Assembly (NCBI GenBank): GCA_913775525.1
Contig: CAJYLH010000030.1
Span: forward strand, 1 to 64,000
Source: an uncultured Chryseobacterium sp.
GTDB taxonomy: Bacteria; Bacteroidota; Bacteroidia; Flavobacteriales; Weeksellaceae
Length of the DNA stretch: 64,000 nucleotides
Direction: 5' to 3'
A model generated the notes under the pieces. That model had not been told where the DNA came from. It did not search any database and saw only the letters and a list, made by a program, of their open reading frames with translations. The position numbers and the translations under genes are program-made. Of the stretch, positions 18,181 through 27,266 are shown piece by piece; positions within the stretch are counted from its first letter, which is position 1; every line of letters begins with the position of its first letter.

Positions 18181-21100
18181 TTAAAAAGTAACAGTAAGAT
18201 TACCACCGAAGGTTCTTAGATTTGGATATTGAACTGCTGAACTGCTTATATATCCTGAGTAAGCACCATTACCTTCAAAACCGGTTTCAGGATCATCATA
18301 GTTTCTGTTTTCCTTAGCAAATTTGGTAAATGGATTTCTTGCCTGTACACCAATAGTAAGCTCATTGATTTTTGATTGCCCTAATAATTCTTTACTGAAT
18401 GTATAAGATAATCCAATCTCCCGTATCTTAAATGCAGTTGCATCCAGAATAAAGTTTTCGCCAACACTATTATATGAAGCTCCTCCGTAATACTCAGATA
18501 AGCCATACGTTGGGTTATAATTGCTATTATTCGGATTATTATAGGTGGTTGCATAAATTGGAACACTTGTATTAGCAACGTAAGCTCCATTTTGCATATA
18601 GACAGAATTCGGAATAATATAAGGCTGCGTCCTATCAAAAGCTGCAGACTCTTCCAGCTGACCTGAAAATGCCAATGAATTTTTAGTTCCTGAGAAGAAT
18701 TTATGTCCTGTACGATAATCAGCTGTTGCAGATAATGTAAAGCCTTTTACTCTTAAAGATGTAGTTAATCCTAAAATATATTTAGGAGTAGTTCTTCCTA
18801 AAACCTGAAGTTGAGAATTTACCTGCGGAAGACCGGTATTAGCATCTACTACAATTCTGCCTTCTGAGTCCCTTACATAGGTAGTTCCCTTCAGTACCGG
18901 AAATCTTTCTCCCTCAACAGCAAATATCCCTGAATATGAATTAGACAATAAAGCGATTTCTTTAGCTCCATCAGCCAAACGGGTAATCATACTGTAGCTG
19001 CTTGTAAAGTTGGCACCAATATCCCAGCGCACATTTGAGGTTTTTACAGGAACAAAATTGATATTCATTTCAATTCCTTTCCCCTCCATATCACCTATGT
19101 TTTTCCACTGTCCACCTAAGCCAGAAGTAGCACTTGTTTGCTGTAACGTAATCAAATCTTTGGTCTTACTCTGGAAAATTGCTCCATCAAATGTAATCCG
19201 ATCTTTAAATAAGCCAAAAGATAATCCTATCTCTGCTTTAGTGGTAAATTCAGGATTCAATCTCTGATCTGTATACGTCGTCTGAGGGTTATAACTGATA
19301 TATCCGCTACCCAGATACGGATAACCTGCACCTACACTTGCAATTGGATCTAATTGATAATTTGATATTGCAGATATCCCTCCTGTCCTCTCAATTGCTC
19401 CCGTAATCTTCATATAATTCAATACATTTCCTCCAAAATCAAAGGCTTTAGTAGGAACAAATGAAAGCGATGCTGAGGGGAAAAAGTAAGAAAAGTCATT
19501 ATTTACTGATAATTCTTTTAAACTTGAATTCATCTCATATCTACCTGCAGCGTTAAAGAAAAGGAACTTTCTGTAAGACAAATCCAAATTACCTATAAAT
19601 GCATGGATATTAGTATGAAATCTCCTGTTATTTAATGTATTAGGCTGAGCAGGGCTTGATAAATTCGGAATTGTATATAAGCCTGCAATCAGCAATCCTG
19701 TCCCTCCAGCCTGGCTATTGGTGGTTCTATAATCCTGATAGTTATGCCCTAATGTTAAATCCAGATTTAAATCTGTGGCAATATCATAATTTGCATTAAA
19801 TGTTAAATCACCATAATAATTTTGCTGATTGGCGTTAGATTGGAAATAATTAGACTGAACATCACTCACAATACCATCATAGATTGGATCTGCTACATAA
19901 CCGTCGTTATAGCTGCTGCTTTCAAGGTTAGTATAGTTCATATTCCCACGGTATGTCAAGCTTATATGATCATTAAAAGCATATCCGGCAGAACCAATTA
20001 CATTGAAATAATTTCTTAAGGAATTTGACCGTACGTGTTTCTGTCTGTAGTATGGACTTGTATAATATATACTCCAAGCATATCCTCTATCAGCGTAATC
20101 TTTGAATTTCTCAATAGGTATATCAGAAGAACTCTGCAGCAAATCGTGATAGATTGTCGCGTCTGCCTGAGTAGTTTTATTCCTAATGAAATTAACTTGG
20201 CCATCAAACGACCATTTGTTAATTTTTGCTCCTCCTTTAATTAATGCGGAATATCTGCTTAATTTATCCCCAGCAACAACGAATTCTTTTTCTAAACTTC
20301 CTAATGTCATACCAAAGTATCCATTACTGTTTCCTGAAGATATAGATAAGGTATTCTGAAGAATTGTACCATTTTGAAAAAAGTCCCTAACATTATCTTT
20401 ACCATAAGGAGCGAACGGTGACTGTATAGCACCACCTTCATCTCCTGCAGGGACGCTGCTGTCTGGATTTACATTAATAATCCCGTCACCATTGAAATCA
20501 TACAATGGAATACCATATGGCTGCATTGTACCTGCAAATGCCGGATCATTAAAAGCAGGACCCCAAGCTCCATTTTCTACATGAACTTTGTCACCGAACC
20601 ATCCTTGACCGTAGGTCCTCTGCCTTTTCGGTAAAAAAGCAATACTTTCGAAATCTATGGAAGAATTTAAAGTAACTCTCAGACCACCACTTGCAGTTCC
20701 TCTCTTTGTCGTAACTACAACTACTCCGTTTACTCCTTGGGAACCATAAATAGCAGCACCTCCTGCTCCTTTAATAATATTCACGGATTCAATCATATCA
20801 GGTGGCAGCTGTGATAATACTGCCGCTGAGGAAATTACATTATCAATAACAACCAGCGCTTCCTGTGAACCTGAAATCGTAGTTGGCGTCCTTATTACGA
20901 TACTCTGTGATGAATTTACACTGTTATTGGTCTGATTTACCCTTACCCCTGAAGCTTTACCCGCAATGGCACTTATTGCATTGGGGTTATTTGCTACTTT
21001 TAACTGTTGATTACTAATGATCTGCTGGGCAGTAGTTACTTCATCCCTTACTTTTAATCGACCCGTAACAGGCTGAACAAAAACAACTTCTTCAATATTT

Positions 21101-21198
21101 CCAGTTTTTATCGTGTCATTTCCTCTATTTTGTGCACTTACTAATGCAAAAGAAGAGGATACAACAACCAGTAAAATACTTGCTGTTAATTTCTTCAT
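18181..21198 (-). CDS. SusC/RagA-type TonB-linked outer-membrane transporter (pair 1)
   Basis: 1005 residues from ATG at 21198, which gives a clean signal peptide (MKKLTASILLVVV...VSAQ). An upstream in-frame ATG at 21258 would add 20 residues with no signal character. A TonB-dependent plug (about 50-180, with AALYGS-like AAIYGSQGVNGVVVVTTKRG) is followed by a 22-strand-type barrel ending in TVTF. The usual N-terminal carboxypeptidase-like domain is absent, and the plug start (EEVVFVQPVTGRLK) departs from the common form seen in pair 2. It imports large substrates using TonB energy together with the next-encoded SusD. Confidence 0.94.
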   Translation of the reverse strand: MKKLTASILLVVVSSSFALVSAQNRGNDTIKTGNIEEVVFVQPVTGRLKVRDEVTTAQQIISNQQLKVANNPNAISAIAGKASGVRVNQTNNSVNSSQSIVIRTPTTISGSQEALVVIDNVISSAAVLSQLPPDMIESVNIIKGAGGAAIYGSQGVNGVVVVTTKRGTASGGLRVTLNSSIDFESIAFLPKRQRTYGQGWFGDKVHVENGAWGPAFNDPAFAGTMQPYGIPLYDFNGDGIINVNPDSSVPAGDEGGAIQSPFAPYGKDNVRDFFQNGTILQNTLSISSGNSNGYFGMTLGSLEKEFVVAGDKLSRYSALIKGGAKINKWSFDGQVNFIRNKTTQADATIYHDLLQSSSDIPIEKFKDYADRGYAWSIYYTSPYYRQKHVRSNSLRNYFNVIGSAGYAFNDHISLTYRGNMNYTNLESSSYNDGYVADPIYDGIVSDVQSNYFQSNANQQNYYGDLTFNANYDIATDLNLDLTLGHNYQDYRTTNSQAGGTGLLIAGLYTIPNLSSPAQPNTLNNRRFHTNIHAFIGNLDLSYRKFLFFNAAGRYEMNSSLKELSVNNDFSYFFPSASLSFVPTKAFDFGGNVLNYMKITGAIERTGGISAISNYQLDPIASVGAGYPYLGSGYISYNPQTTYTDQRLNPEFTTKAEIGLSFGLFKDRITFDGAIFQSKTKDLITLQQTSATSGLGGQWKNIGDMEGKGIEMNINFVPVKTSNVRWDIGANFTSSYSMITRLADGAKEIALLSNSYSGIFAVEGERFPVLKGTTYVRDSEGRIVVDANTGLPQVNSQLQVLGRTTPKYILGLTTSLRVKGFTLSATADYRTGHKFFSGTKNSLAFSGQLEESAAFDRTQPYIIPNSVYMQNGAYVANTSVPIYATTYNNPNNSNYNPTYGLSEYYGGASYNSVGENFILDATAFKIREIGLSYTFSKELLGQSKINELTIGVQARNPFTKFAKENRNYDDPETGFEGNGAYSGYISSSAVQYPNLRTFGGNLTVTF

Positions 21199-21223
21199 AT
21201 CTAAATTGATTATTTTATTTGTG

Positions 21224-21255
21224 CAAATATGTAAAACTTTCTTAACGTAACCAAA
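21224..21255 (-). promoter_or_regulatory. Promoter of susC pair 1
   Basis: On the minus strand, TTG (plus 21252-21254), a 20-bp spacer and CATATTTG (one base off TAnnTTTG). The stretch between carries AAGAAAGTTTTACATATTTG, almost the same as upstream of susC pair 2, so both operons share a promoter type. Confidence 0.55.
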
Positions 21256-21884
21256 CATTATGTTAAAAAATATTAACTAAATAAATATATTTAGTTTAAA
21301 AAATAAACATAAATAATGAATAATTGAAATTATTTTTAGAACTAATTCTACAGCAGTAAAATTCACAAACAAATTAAGTTTCAGACACGAATCTATAAAA
21401 TAGGATAAATTAATTAGCTGTAATTAGATCTTAGGATATACAGACAATAGAACTTTACTTCTGTTATATACACAACTTATAATCAGTAATATCCACAGGG
21501 ATTATATTAGATCCTCACGGTTATTAATTCTTTACTGAATATATTAAACAGATGATTAATCATAATATGATTTGGGAATAACCAGACAATATCTTATAAA
21601 TTATTAATAATTAGAATCCTAACACCCCTTATTAATTAAAAAAATTCACAATAACTGCTAATATATTGAAATTTTTAATAAAACAAATCTAAATGACATC
21701 TTTTAACAAAAAGAATATTTTACACTATTTAATCACTATAAATGGATATTTTACACCAATTTCATTAAACTACAGATAAACAGCTTTTAAGCTATTTGAA
21801 ATGTGTATTAAATCTATTTATTACGAACAATGATTCCCTTTTGTATGAAAAGTATAAATTACTATTATAACTTATTTAAAGGAT
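21256..21884. other. Long AT-rich gap between the two sus operons
   Basis: About 630 bp of very AT-rich sequence without a usable open frame. It contains two DnaA-box-like nonamers close together, ATATACACA (21467-21475 region) and ATATCCACA (21489-21497 region), each one base off TTATnCACA, and TGTGTATTA near 21803 on the other strand. Three one-off matches are not far above chance in DNA this AT-rich. It could equally be an untranslated leader or an unannotated small RNA region. Confidence 0.4.
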
Positions 21885-21912
21885 ACAAAAAAACCGCCCT
21901 AAGGCGGGCGGC
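21885..21912 (-). terminator. Terminator of the second susC-susD operon
   Basis: On the minus strand CCGCCC-GCCTTA-GGGCGG (plus 21894-21911) is followed by eight T residues. It lies about 30 bp after the susD stop and separates the two sus operons. Confidence 0.85.
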
Positions 21913-21941
21913 TATATAATATAAATGTTAAAAGAGTGTTA

Positions 21942-23396
21942 TTAAAGTTTGTCCCAAAAGATCTTAGTTGTGAGCAGATCTCCACCTATTGCTGAAGCAG
22001 CTGCATTAACATTTGCCCCGTTAGTCTGATATTCGCTTGCAGGATAAGTCATACGCACAGGAACACTGGTAATTGTAGCTGCACTTGCAGGTTGAAGAGC
22101 CGGATAATCTAACCTTCGCCAGAAATTCCAGGAGGTAAGAGGTTGATTATACATGGCTACCCAGGCCTGCTGACCAACAGACTGCTTCCAGTTTGAAGCA
22201 TTATAAGGATGAGTTACAATATATGCCGCCGCATCTGCAGTTGCGCCCCAGTCTGTAAAAGATGAAGTAATGGCATTGGCGTAATTTACAGCGGCACTTC
22301 CTCCTATACCCCACCGTGCACTTGCTTCTGTAAGGTAAAATGCAACTTCAGTGTAATTCATGATGATTCCTGGTGTAGTAGCTGTATATGCGAAATTACC
22401 CGGTGCAGAAAAGTTGGCAAAAGATGCCGGTTGGCCAATTGCCTGACCAATATAGTTCCCTGTATTACCAACCGGTTTAAAATACCGTGATATTCTAGCA
22501 TCATTATTAGCATTCATATAATCCACTAATGTTTTTCCTCCTACAAAATCATTTCTATTACTCGCTTTTACGTTTTCATAAATTGGATTCCAGTTGGGTG
22601 AGCCTGATAAATATTGAATTTTACAATCATTTGCAGATGAAGTCATTACTCCATTACTGATAGCAGTAGCTGAAGTTTGCTGTGCTAATGACGGATTAGA
22701 ATCCGCAAGTGCAATTCCTAACTTTAGAAGAAGAGAATTACCGAAGGTTTTCCATCCTGATAAACTTCCTGAATAAAATTTGTCTGCAGAAGAGAAATCA
22801 TCTGAAGCAGAGTTTAATCCTCCGTTCAGATCAATATTTGCTATATCCTGTTGTAACCTTGTTATCAAATTGGCATAAACCCCTGCTCCGTCATCATAGG
22901 CAGGCGCAACATTGTTTCCAAGCTGATTAGCCTGCGAATATGGAATATTGCCGAAAGTATCTACTAAAACCTGATAAGTATAGACCTGCATAATGTCAAT
23001 TATCGCTAATTGATTCTGTTTAATTTTAGGCCAGGTATTTACCTCAGAAGGTACAGGTTGATAAGCATTTATCAATTCCTTGGCTTTTACTAAACTGTTT
23101 AAGACATTAACGTAATTATCTACATATATCTGATTAGATACATTTCTGTTAGTAAAATTATAATTACTTTCTTCCACATAGGTTGTTTCCTGCCAATATT
23201 GCATGGTCAATCGAAAATTATTCTCATTAACACTGCATGTATTTACATAATCACTTAATTCTTTTTGAGCATTGGTTACTAATGTGGAAGGAATAGTTGT
23301 ATAGGCCGAGTGTGGATCCAGATTGATATCATCCGATGCACAACTGGTAAATAATGTCAACGTCCCTAACAATATTGGTATTATGATTTTTTTCAT
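21942..23396 (-). CDS. SusD/RagB-type nutrient-binding lipoprotein (pair 2)
   Basis: 484 residues, lipoprotein signal with C19 (LFTSCASDD). Helical SusD-like_2 composition, with NYTEVAFYLTEASARWGI in the position of the conserved helix and the closing VPVRMTYPASEYQTNGANVN like that of pair 1. It follows susC pair 2 by 10 bp and should form its surface lid. The two SusD proteins share little obvious identity outside conserved positions, so the pairs probably import different substrates. Confidence 0.93.
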   Translation of the reverse strand: MKKIIIPILLGTLTLFTSCASDDINLDPHSAYTTIPSTLVTNAQKELSDYVNTCSVNENNFRLTMQYWQETTYVEESNYNFTNRNVSNQIYVDNYVNVLNSLVKAKELINAYQPVPSEVNTWPKIKQNQLAIIDIMQVYTYQVLVDTFGNIPYSQANQLGNNVAPAYDDGAGVYANLITRLQQDIANIDLNGGLNSASDDFSSADKFYSGSLSGWKTFGNSLLLKLGIALADSNPSLAQQTSATAISNGVMTSSANDCKIQYLSGSPNWNPIYENVKASNRNDFVGGKTLVDYMNANNDARISRYFKPVGNTGNYIGQAIGQPASFANFSAPGNFAYTATTPGIIMNYTEVAFYLTEASARWGIGGSAAVNYANAITSSFTDWGATADAAAYIVTHPYNASNWKQSVGQQAWVAMYNQPLTSWNFWRRLDYPALQPASAATITSVPVRMTYPASEYQTNGANVNAAASAIGGDLLTTKIFWDKL

Positions 23397-23406
23397 TTCT
23401 TACTGT

Positions 23407-26400
23407 TTAAAAATTAACTTTTACATTAAATGAGAAGTTTCTTGTTGTAGGCATAACCCCTGACTGATATCCTTGTAAATTTCCCGACGATAATCCTGCT
23501 TCAGGATCAGCATACGGCAAGTTTTTATGGATAATCCAAAGATTACTTCCTATCAGACTAAATGACATTCCCTGAATAAATTTAGAACCTAAAGCTTCTT
23601 TTGATAAATTATAGGTAATAGAAGCTTCTCTCAGCTTAATATAACTTGCATCATAGACAAATGCAGCTGCCGGAGGGTCTGTATTTAATACCTGGCTGGA
23701 CCATGATTTATCTAACCTGACATTATTGGTTATATATTGTCCGGGATTGTTAGGATCTGGGATAACTCCCTGCTGAATAATCCCGCCACCGTTTGCCAAA
23801 GTATTTCTGATTGGATTACCTAAATCATTCAAGCCCACTGAATCAGCATATATACCCGTTCCGTAGCCATAAGATTGATCTAAAGAAAACACTTTCCCTC
23901 CTTTCTTCATATCAATTAAGAAACTCAGAGAGAGATTTTTATACGTCACTGTATTTCTTAACCCTCCAAACCACTGAGCCTGATAACTGCCCAGATTGTT
24001 ATTCGTTGTTGTTGTTTTCATGTAAGCACCCGTATTTGGATCAATTACTTTTTGTCCATCCGGAGCATAAATAAAATCAGTTCCATAAATCGTTCCGTAT
24101 AATCCGCCTAAAGGAGCATTCAATGTAACGCCTCCTTGAGAAGTATTGGTTTGTAAGGCTAAATTATCTACTCCATTTTTAAGTGCTGTAATAGTAGTCT
24201 TAGGATTTGACCAGTTGGCTACTAAATTCCAAGAAAAACTTTGAGATTTAACAGGAGTCAATCGTAATGACAGTTCAAATGCCTCGGTTCTCAAGTTACC
24301 AATATTCTGTTTCTGCAATGTAGTACCGGAAGCATAAGACACAAGTACATTTGAAATCAGATTTTCTGAATCATTTTTATACCATGTAGCATCAAAACCA
24401 ATCCTGTTTTTTAAAAATGAAGTTTCGATACCAAATTCCATACTTTTCAATTTCTCAGCTACAAGATCTGGATTTTTTAAAACTCCGTTAAATTGATACA
24501 CAGGTTGCGACCCAAACGGAGAGCCCGCCAAATAAGTATCTATCAACTGATTAGCATCCGTATCATTTCCTACAACAGCGTAATTGGCGCGAGCTTTGGC
24601 AAAACTTAACCATGGCGCCTTGATTAAATTTGAGAATACAACACTACCGGAAACGGACGGGTACCAATACACATTATTGCCCTTTGACAAAGCTGTACTT
24701 TGATCCCTTCTTATTGTTCCTTCCAGATAATAGGTATTTTTATACCCTAGGCTAGCCTGGGCAAATAGTCCGATAATCTGTTTACTTACATCTGTGGTTT
24801 GATTAAGCGGTCTTTCTTTAGAGTTTGATATGTCAAAATAATTGGGAACACTTAGCCCGCCTACTGTAGAATGAATATCCGAGTATGCAGTATTATAACG
24901 GATATTGGTACCAAGTACACCATTCAAGTTTAAATCCTCAGTAAGATCCTTTTTGTACGTTCCAATAAAATCATAATTCCTTTCAGACAATCTGTAATTA
25001 CCGACCTGATAGCCTGAAGGCTGAGGTGTATTCGGATTAAGACCAAAGATATTTGGAACAGAACCGTTAGCCTTTCTTTCTTCGGTAGTCATACTGTAGC
25101 TATCATTACTTAACCGGAGTAAGAAATTCAATTCTTTTGAAACATCATAGCTTAGAGAAACGTTCCCACTGAATCTATCTCTGCTATCATTTTGGTAGTT
25201 TTGATAGCGCTGGAAATAAATATTATCCCAGTATTGCGGTGCAAGATCTGTAGGACTGGTGATATTCCATGTATAATTCTGGTGAGAGATATTATAAAAC
25301 TCTTCTTGTTGCTTAACATCTACATTTGTAGGCCACCATTGTCTGAAACCGGTGAGTATATTACCATTATATCCGGTATCATTCCGACCCTTGGTTTTCT
25401 GAGTAATATAGTTGGCATACAAGGATGCTGTTAGCTTTTCTGTAATTTTATAAGATGCATTACCCCCAAAATTATTTTTCACCAATGAGCTATTCGGCAT
25501 TATATCCGTGGCATCCTGATTGGTGTAATTAATTCTGTAAGTAGCTGTATTATCTCCTCCACTCAGGGATACACTATTCGTAAAGTTGGAACCGTTTTTG
25601 AAAAATGAAATAGGCCCGTTCTTAGCCATGGTCCAAGGTGTTGCTTTACCAAAGTTCGGAGAACCTGGTATAAATGCGTCATATTGATACACCAATAAGT
25701 TTGGATCATATTTAGGTCCGTAAGAAGCATCGCTTCCAAAGCCTGCTGCCAGGCCACCATTATAACTTCCCCACTCATCTTCTCCTACATATCCCTGACC
25801 ATATTCCGTCTGATATTTTGGAAATGTTGTCCTGTCAATAGAAGAAATCGTAACTGAACTTGAATATTCAACCCCTATTCCTTTTTGGTTCTTTTTGCCT
25901 TTTTTAGTAGTAATGATAATTGCACCATTGGCAGCACGTGAACCATACAAAGCAGCTGCCGCGGCCCCTTTGAGCACATTTATGGTCTCTATATCATTTG
26001 GATTAATGTCGGATGCCGCGTTACCGTAATCGATTCCGTAACGACCGGTAGCCTGACTTGATGTATTGATATTATTATTAATGATAGGAACACCATCAAC
26101 AACAAACAAAGGCTGATTACTTCCTGAAAAAGATTTAAACCCTCTCAGCACGACATTAATAGAACCTCCGAAATTCGTACTTTGCTTAACATCCAGACCA
26201 GCAACCTGTCCGGATAAATTGTTTAGAAAATTTGGTGTCGGATTTTTGTTGACATCCTCTCCTTTTACTTCTTGGGTAGCATACCCCAATGATTTCTTTT
26301 CTCTTTTAATACCCAATGCGGTAACTACAACCCCTTCGATCTCCTGAGTTCTCACTGTATCAGATCTCTTTTCCTGAGCATTGGACACAGCTAGGGATGA

Positions 26401-26442
26401 AGATAGTACTAGAGTAAGTATACCTACAGTTATTTTCTTCAT
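23407..26442 (-). CDS. SusC/RagA-type TonB-linked outer-membrane transporter (pair 2)
   Basis: 1011 residues with signal peptide (MKKITVGILTLVLSSSLAVSNAQ). The segment EGVVVTALGIKREKKSLGYA after the signal is the common Chryseobacterium form, with no carboxypeptidase-like domain before it. The plug carries LRGFKSFSGSNQPLFVVDGV and AAALYGSRAANGAIIITTKKG. The barrel ends in SFNVKVNF, with a terminal Phe as needed for outer-membrane insertion. Co-transcribed with susD pair 2. Confidence 0.95.
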   Translation of the reverse strand: MKKITVGILTLVLSSSLAVSNAQEKRSDTVRTQEIEGVVVTALGIKREKKSLGYATQEVKGEDVNKNPTPNFLNNLSGQVAGLDVKQSTNFGGSINVVLRGFKSFSGSNQPLFVVDGVPIINNNINTSSQATGRYGIDYGNAASDINPNDIETINVLKGAAAAALYGSRAANGAIIITTKKGKKNQKGIGVEYSSSVTISSIDRTTFPKYQTEYGQGYVGEDEWGSYNGGLAAGFGSDASYGPKYDPNLLVYQYDAFIPGSPNFGKATPWTMAKNGPISFFKNGSNFTNSVSLSGGDNTATYRINYTNQDATDIMPNSSLVKNNFGGNASYKITEKLTASLYANYITQKTKGRNDTGYNGNILTGFRQWWPTNVDVKQQEEFYNISHQNYTWNITSPTDLAPQYWDNIYFQRYQNYQNDSRDRFSGNVSLSYDVSKELNFLLRLSNDSYSMTTEERKANGSVPNIFGLNPNTPQPSGYQVGNYRLSERNYDFIGTYKKDLTEDLNLNGVLGTNIRYNTAYSDIHSTVGGLSVPNYFDISNSKERPLNQTTDVSKQIIGLFAQASLGYKNTYYLEGTIRRDQSTALSKGNNVYWYPSVSGSVVFSNLIKAPWLSFAKARANYAVVGNDTDANQLIDTYLAGSPFGSQPVYQFNGVLKNPDLVAEKLKSMEFGIETSFLKNRIGFDATWYKNDSENLISNVLVSYASGTTLQKQNIGNLRTEAFELSLRLTPVKSQSFSWNLVANWSNPKTTITALKNGVDNLALQTNTSQGGVTLNAPLGGLYGTIYGTDFIYAPDGQKVIDPNTGAYMKTTTTNNNLGSYQAQWFGGLRNTVTYKNLSLSFLIDMKKGGKVFSLDQSYGYGTGIYADSVGLNDLGNPIRNTLANGGGIIQQGVIPDPNNPGQYITNNVRLDKSWSSQVLNTDPPAAAFVYDASYIKLREASITYNLSKEALGSKFIQGMSFSLIGSNLWIIHKNLPYADPEAGLSSGNLQGYQSGVMPTTRNFSFNVKVNF

Positions 26443-26464
26443 ATCAGATTAAATTTTGTTAACA

Positions 26465-26500
26465 CAAATTTGTAAAACTTTTCTTAATAAATCACAACAA
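26465..26500 (-). promoter_or_regulatory. Promoter of susC pair 2
   Basis: On the minus strand, TTG (plus 26495-26497, 22-bp spacer) then CAAATTTG at plus 26465-26472, one base off TAnnTTTG. It shares the sequence AAGAAAAGTTTTACAAATTTG with the pair 1 promoter, apart from one extra A and one substitution. Confidence 0.55.
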
Positions 26501-26534
26501 AAAGCTATTCCTTTCATAGTATTTCAAATATTTA

Positions 26535-26542
26535 TAAATTTG
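26535..26542 (+). promoter_or_regulatory. -7 element TAAATTTG for rnhB
   Basis: Full TAnnTTTG match, 25 bp before the chosen rnhB start at 26567. This position supports that start over the upstream ATG at 26456, which would lie before the promoter. Confidence 0.5.
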
Positions 26543-26566
26543 TACTTGAAAAACAGGAGCAAAATT

Positions 26567-27151
26567 ATGGAATTGTTAAAAAAATGGACGGATTGTTATA
26601 TTGAAGCGGGTTGCGATGAGGTGGGAAGAGGTTGCCTGAGCGGTCCTGTAGTTGCAGCGGCCGTCATTATAGATGATACCTTTGAACAAAATCTCATTAA
26701 TGATTCTAAAAAATTAAATTTTAAAACCCGGCAGGAGCTAGATATGTATATCAAAGAAAATGTGAAATGCTATGCCATTGCAGAATTGCCTCCTGAATTC
26801 ATAGATCAGCATAATATATTGAATGCCAGCATACATGCAATGCATAACGCTTTGGATAAGCTAACTATTAAACCAGAATTTATTCTGGTTGACGGAAACC
26901 GTTTCCATCCTTATAATTATATTCCCCATCTGTGCATTGTACAGGGAGACTCAAAGATGCTGTCTATTGCCGCGGCTTCTATTCTGGCTAAAAATTACAG
27001 GGATAAATTAATGATCAATCTGCATGAAGAACATCCTGAGTACGGATGGGATACCAATTTCGGATATGCAACCAAAAAACATCAGGAAGCCCTGATCAAG
27101 CATGGTCCCACGAAATACCACAGACAATCTTTCCGATTGAAGTATGATTAA
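26567..27151 (+). CDS. rnhB: Ribonuclease HII
   Basis: 194 residues from ATG at 26567, preceded by aggag and a -7 element; the in-frame ATG at 26456 would add 37 unrelated residues. It cleaves the RNA strand of RNA-DNA hybrids and removes ribonucleotides from DNA. D17 and E18 in CDEVGRGCLSGPVVAAAVI are the first two metal ligands; the third acidic residue is in FILVDGNRF, and the last in the SIAAASILAKNYRDKLM region. The length is normal. It diverges from susC pair 2. Confidence 0.96.
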   Translation: MELLKKWTDCYIEAGCDEVGRGCLSGPVVAAAVIIDDTFEQNLINDSKKLNFKTRQELDMYIKENVKCYAIAELPPEFIDQHNILNASIHAMHNALDKLTIKPEFILVDGNRFHPYNYIPHLCIVQGDSKMLSIAAASILAKNYRDKLMINLHEEHPEYGWDTNFGYATKKHQEALIKHGPTKYHRQSFRLKYD

Positions 27152-27216
27152 TGATCAGGCAGAGGTAAGCTATACGATTTCAAATATTGGCTATTGAAAT
27201 TTAGACTGATTCTAAA

Positions 27217-27254
27217 TAAAAAAGAGAAGTAATAATTTACTTCTCTTTTTTTAT
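27217..27254. terminator. Bidirectional terminator between rnhB and yidC
   Basis: aaaagagaagtaa pairs with ttacttctctttt around the centre at about 27235, flanked by A and T runs. It lies between convergent genes. Confidence 0.8.
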
Positions 27255-27266
27255 TTTATAGTGTTT

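Noticed and set aside
21256-21884. Replication origin
   Set aside because: Not called as a feature: boxes are all one base off, near the number expected by chance, and gene directions do not support it.
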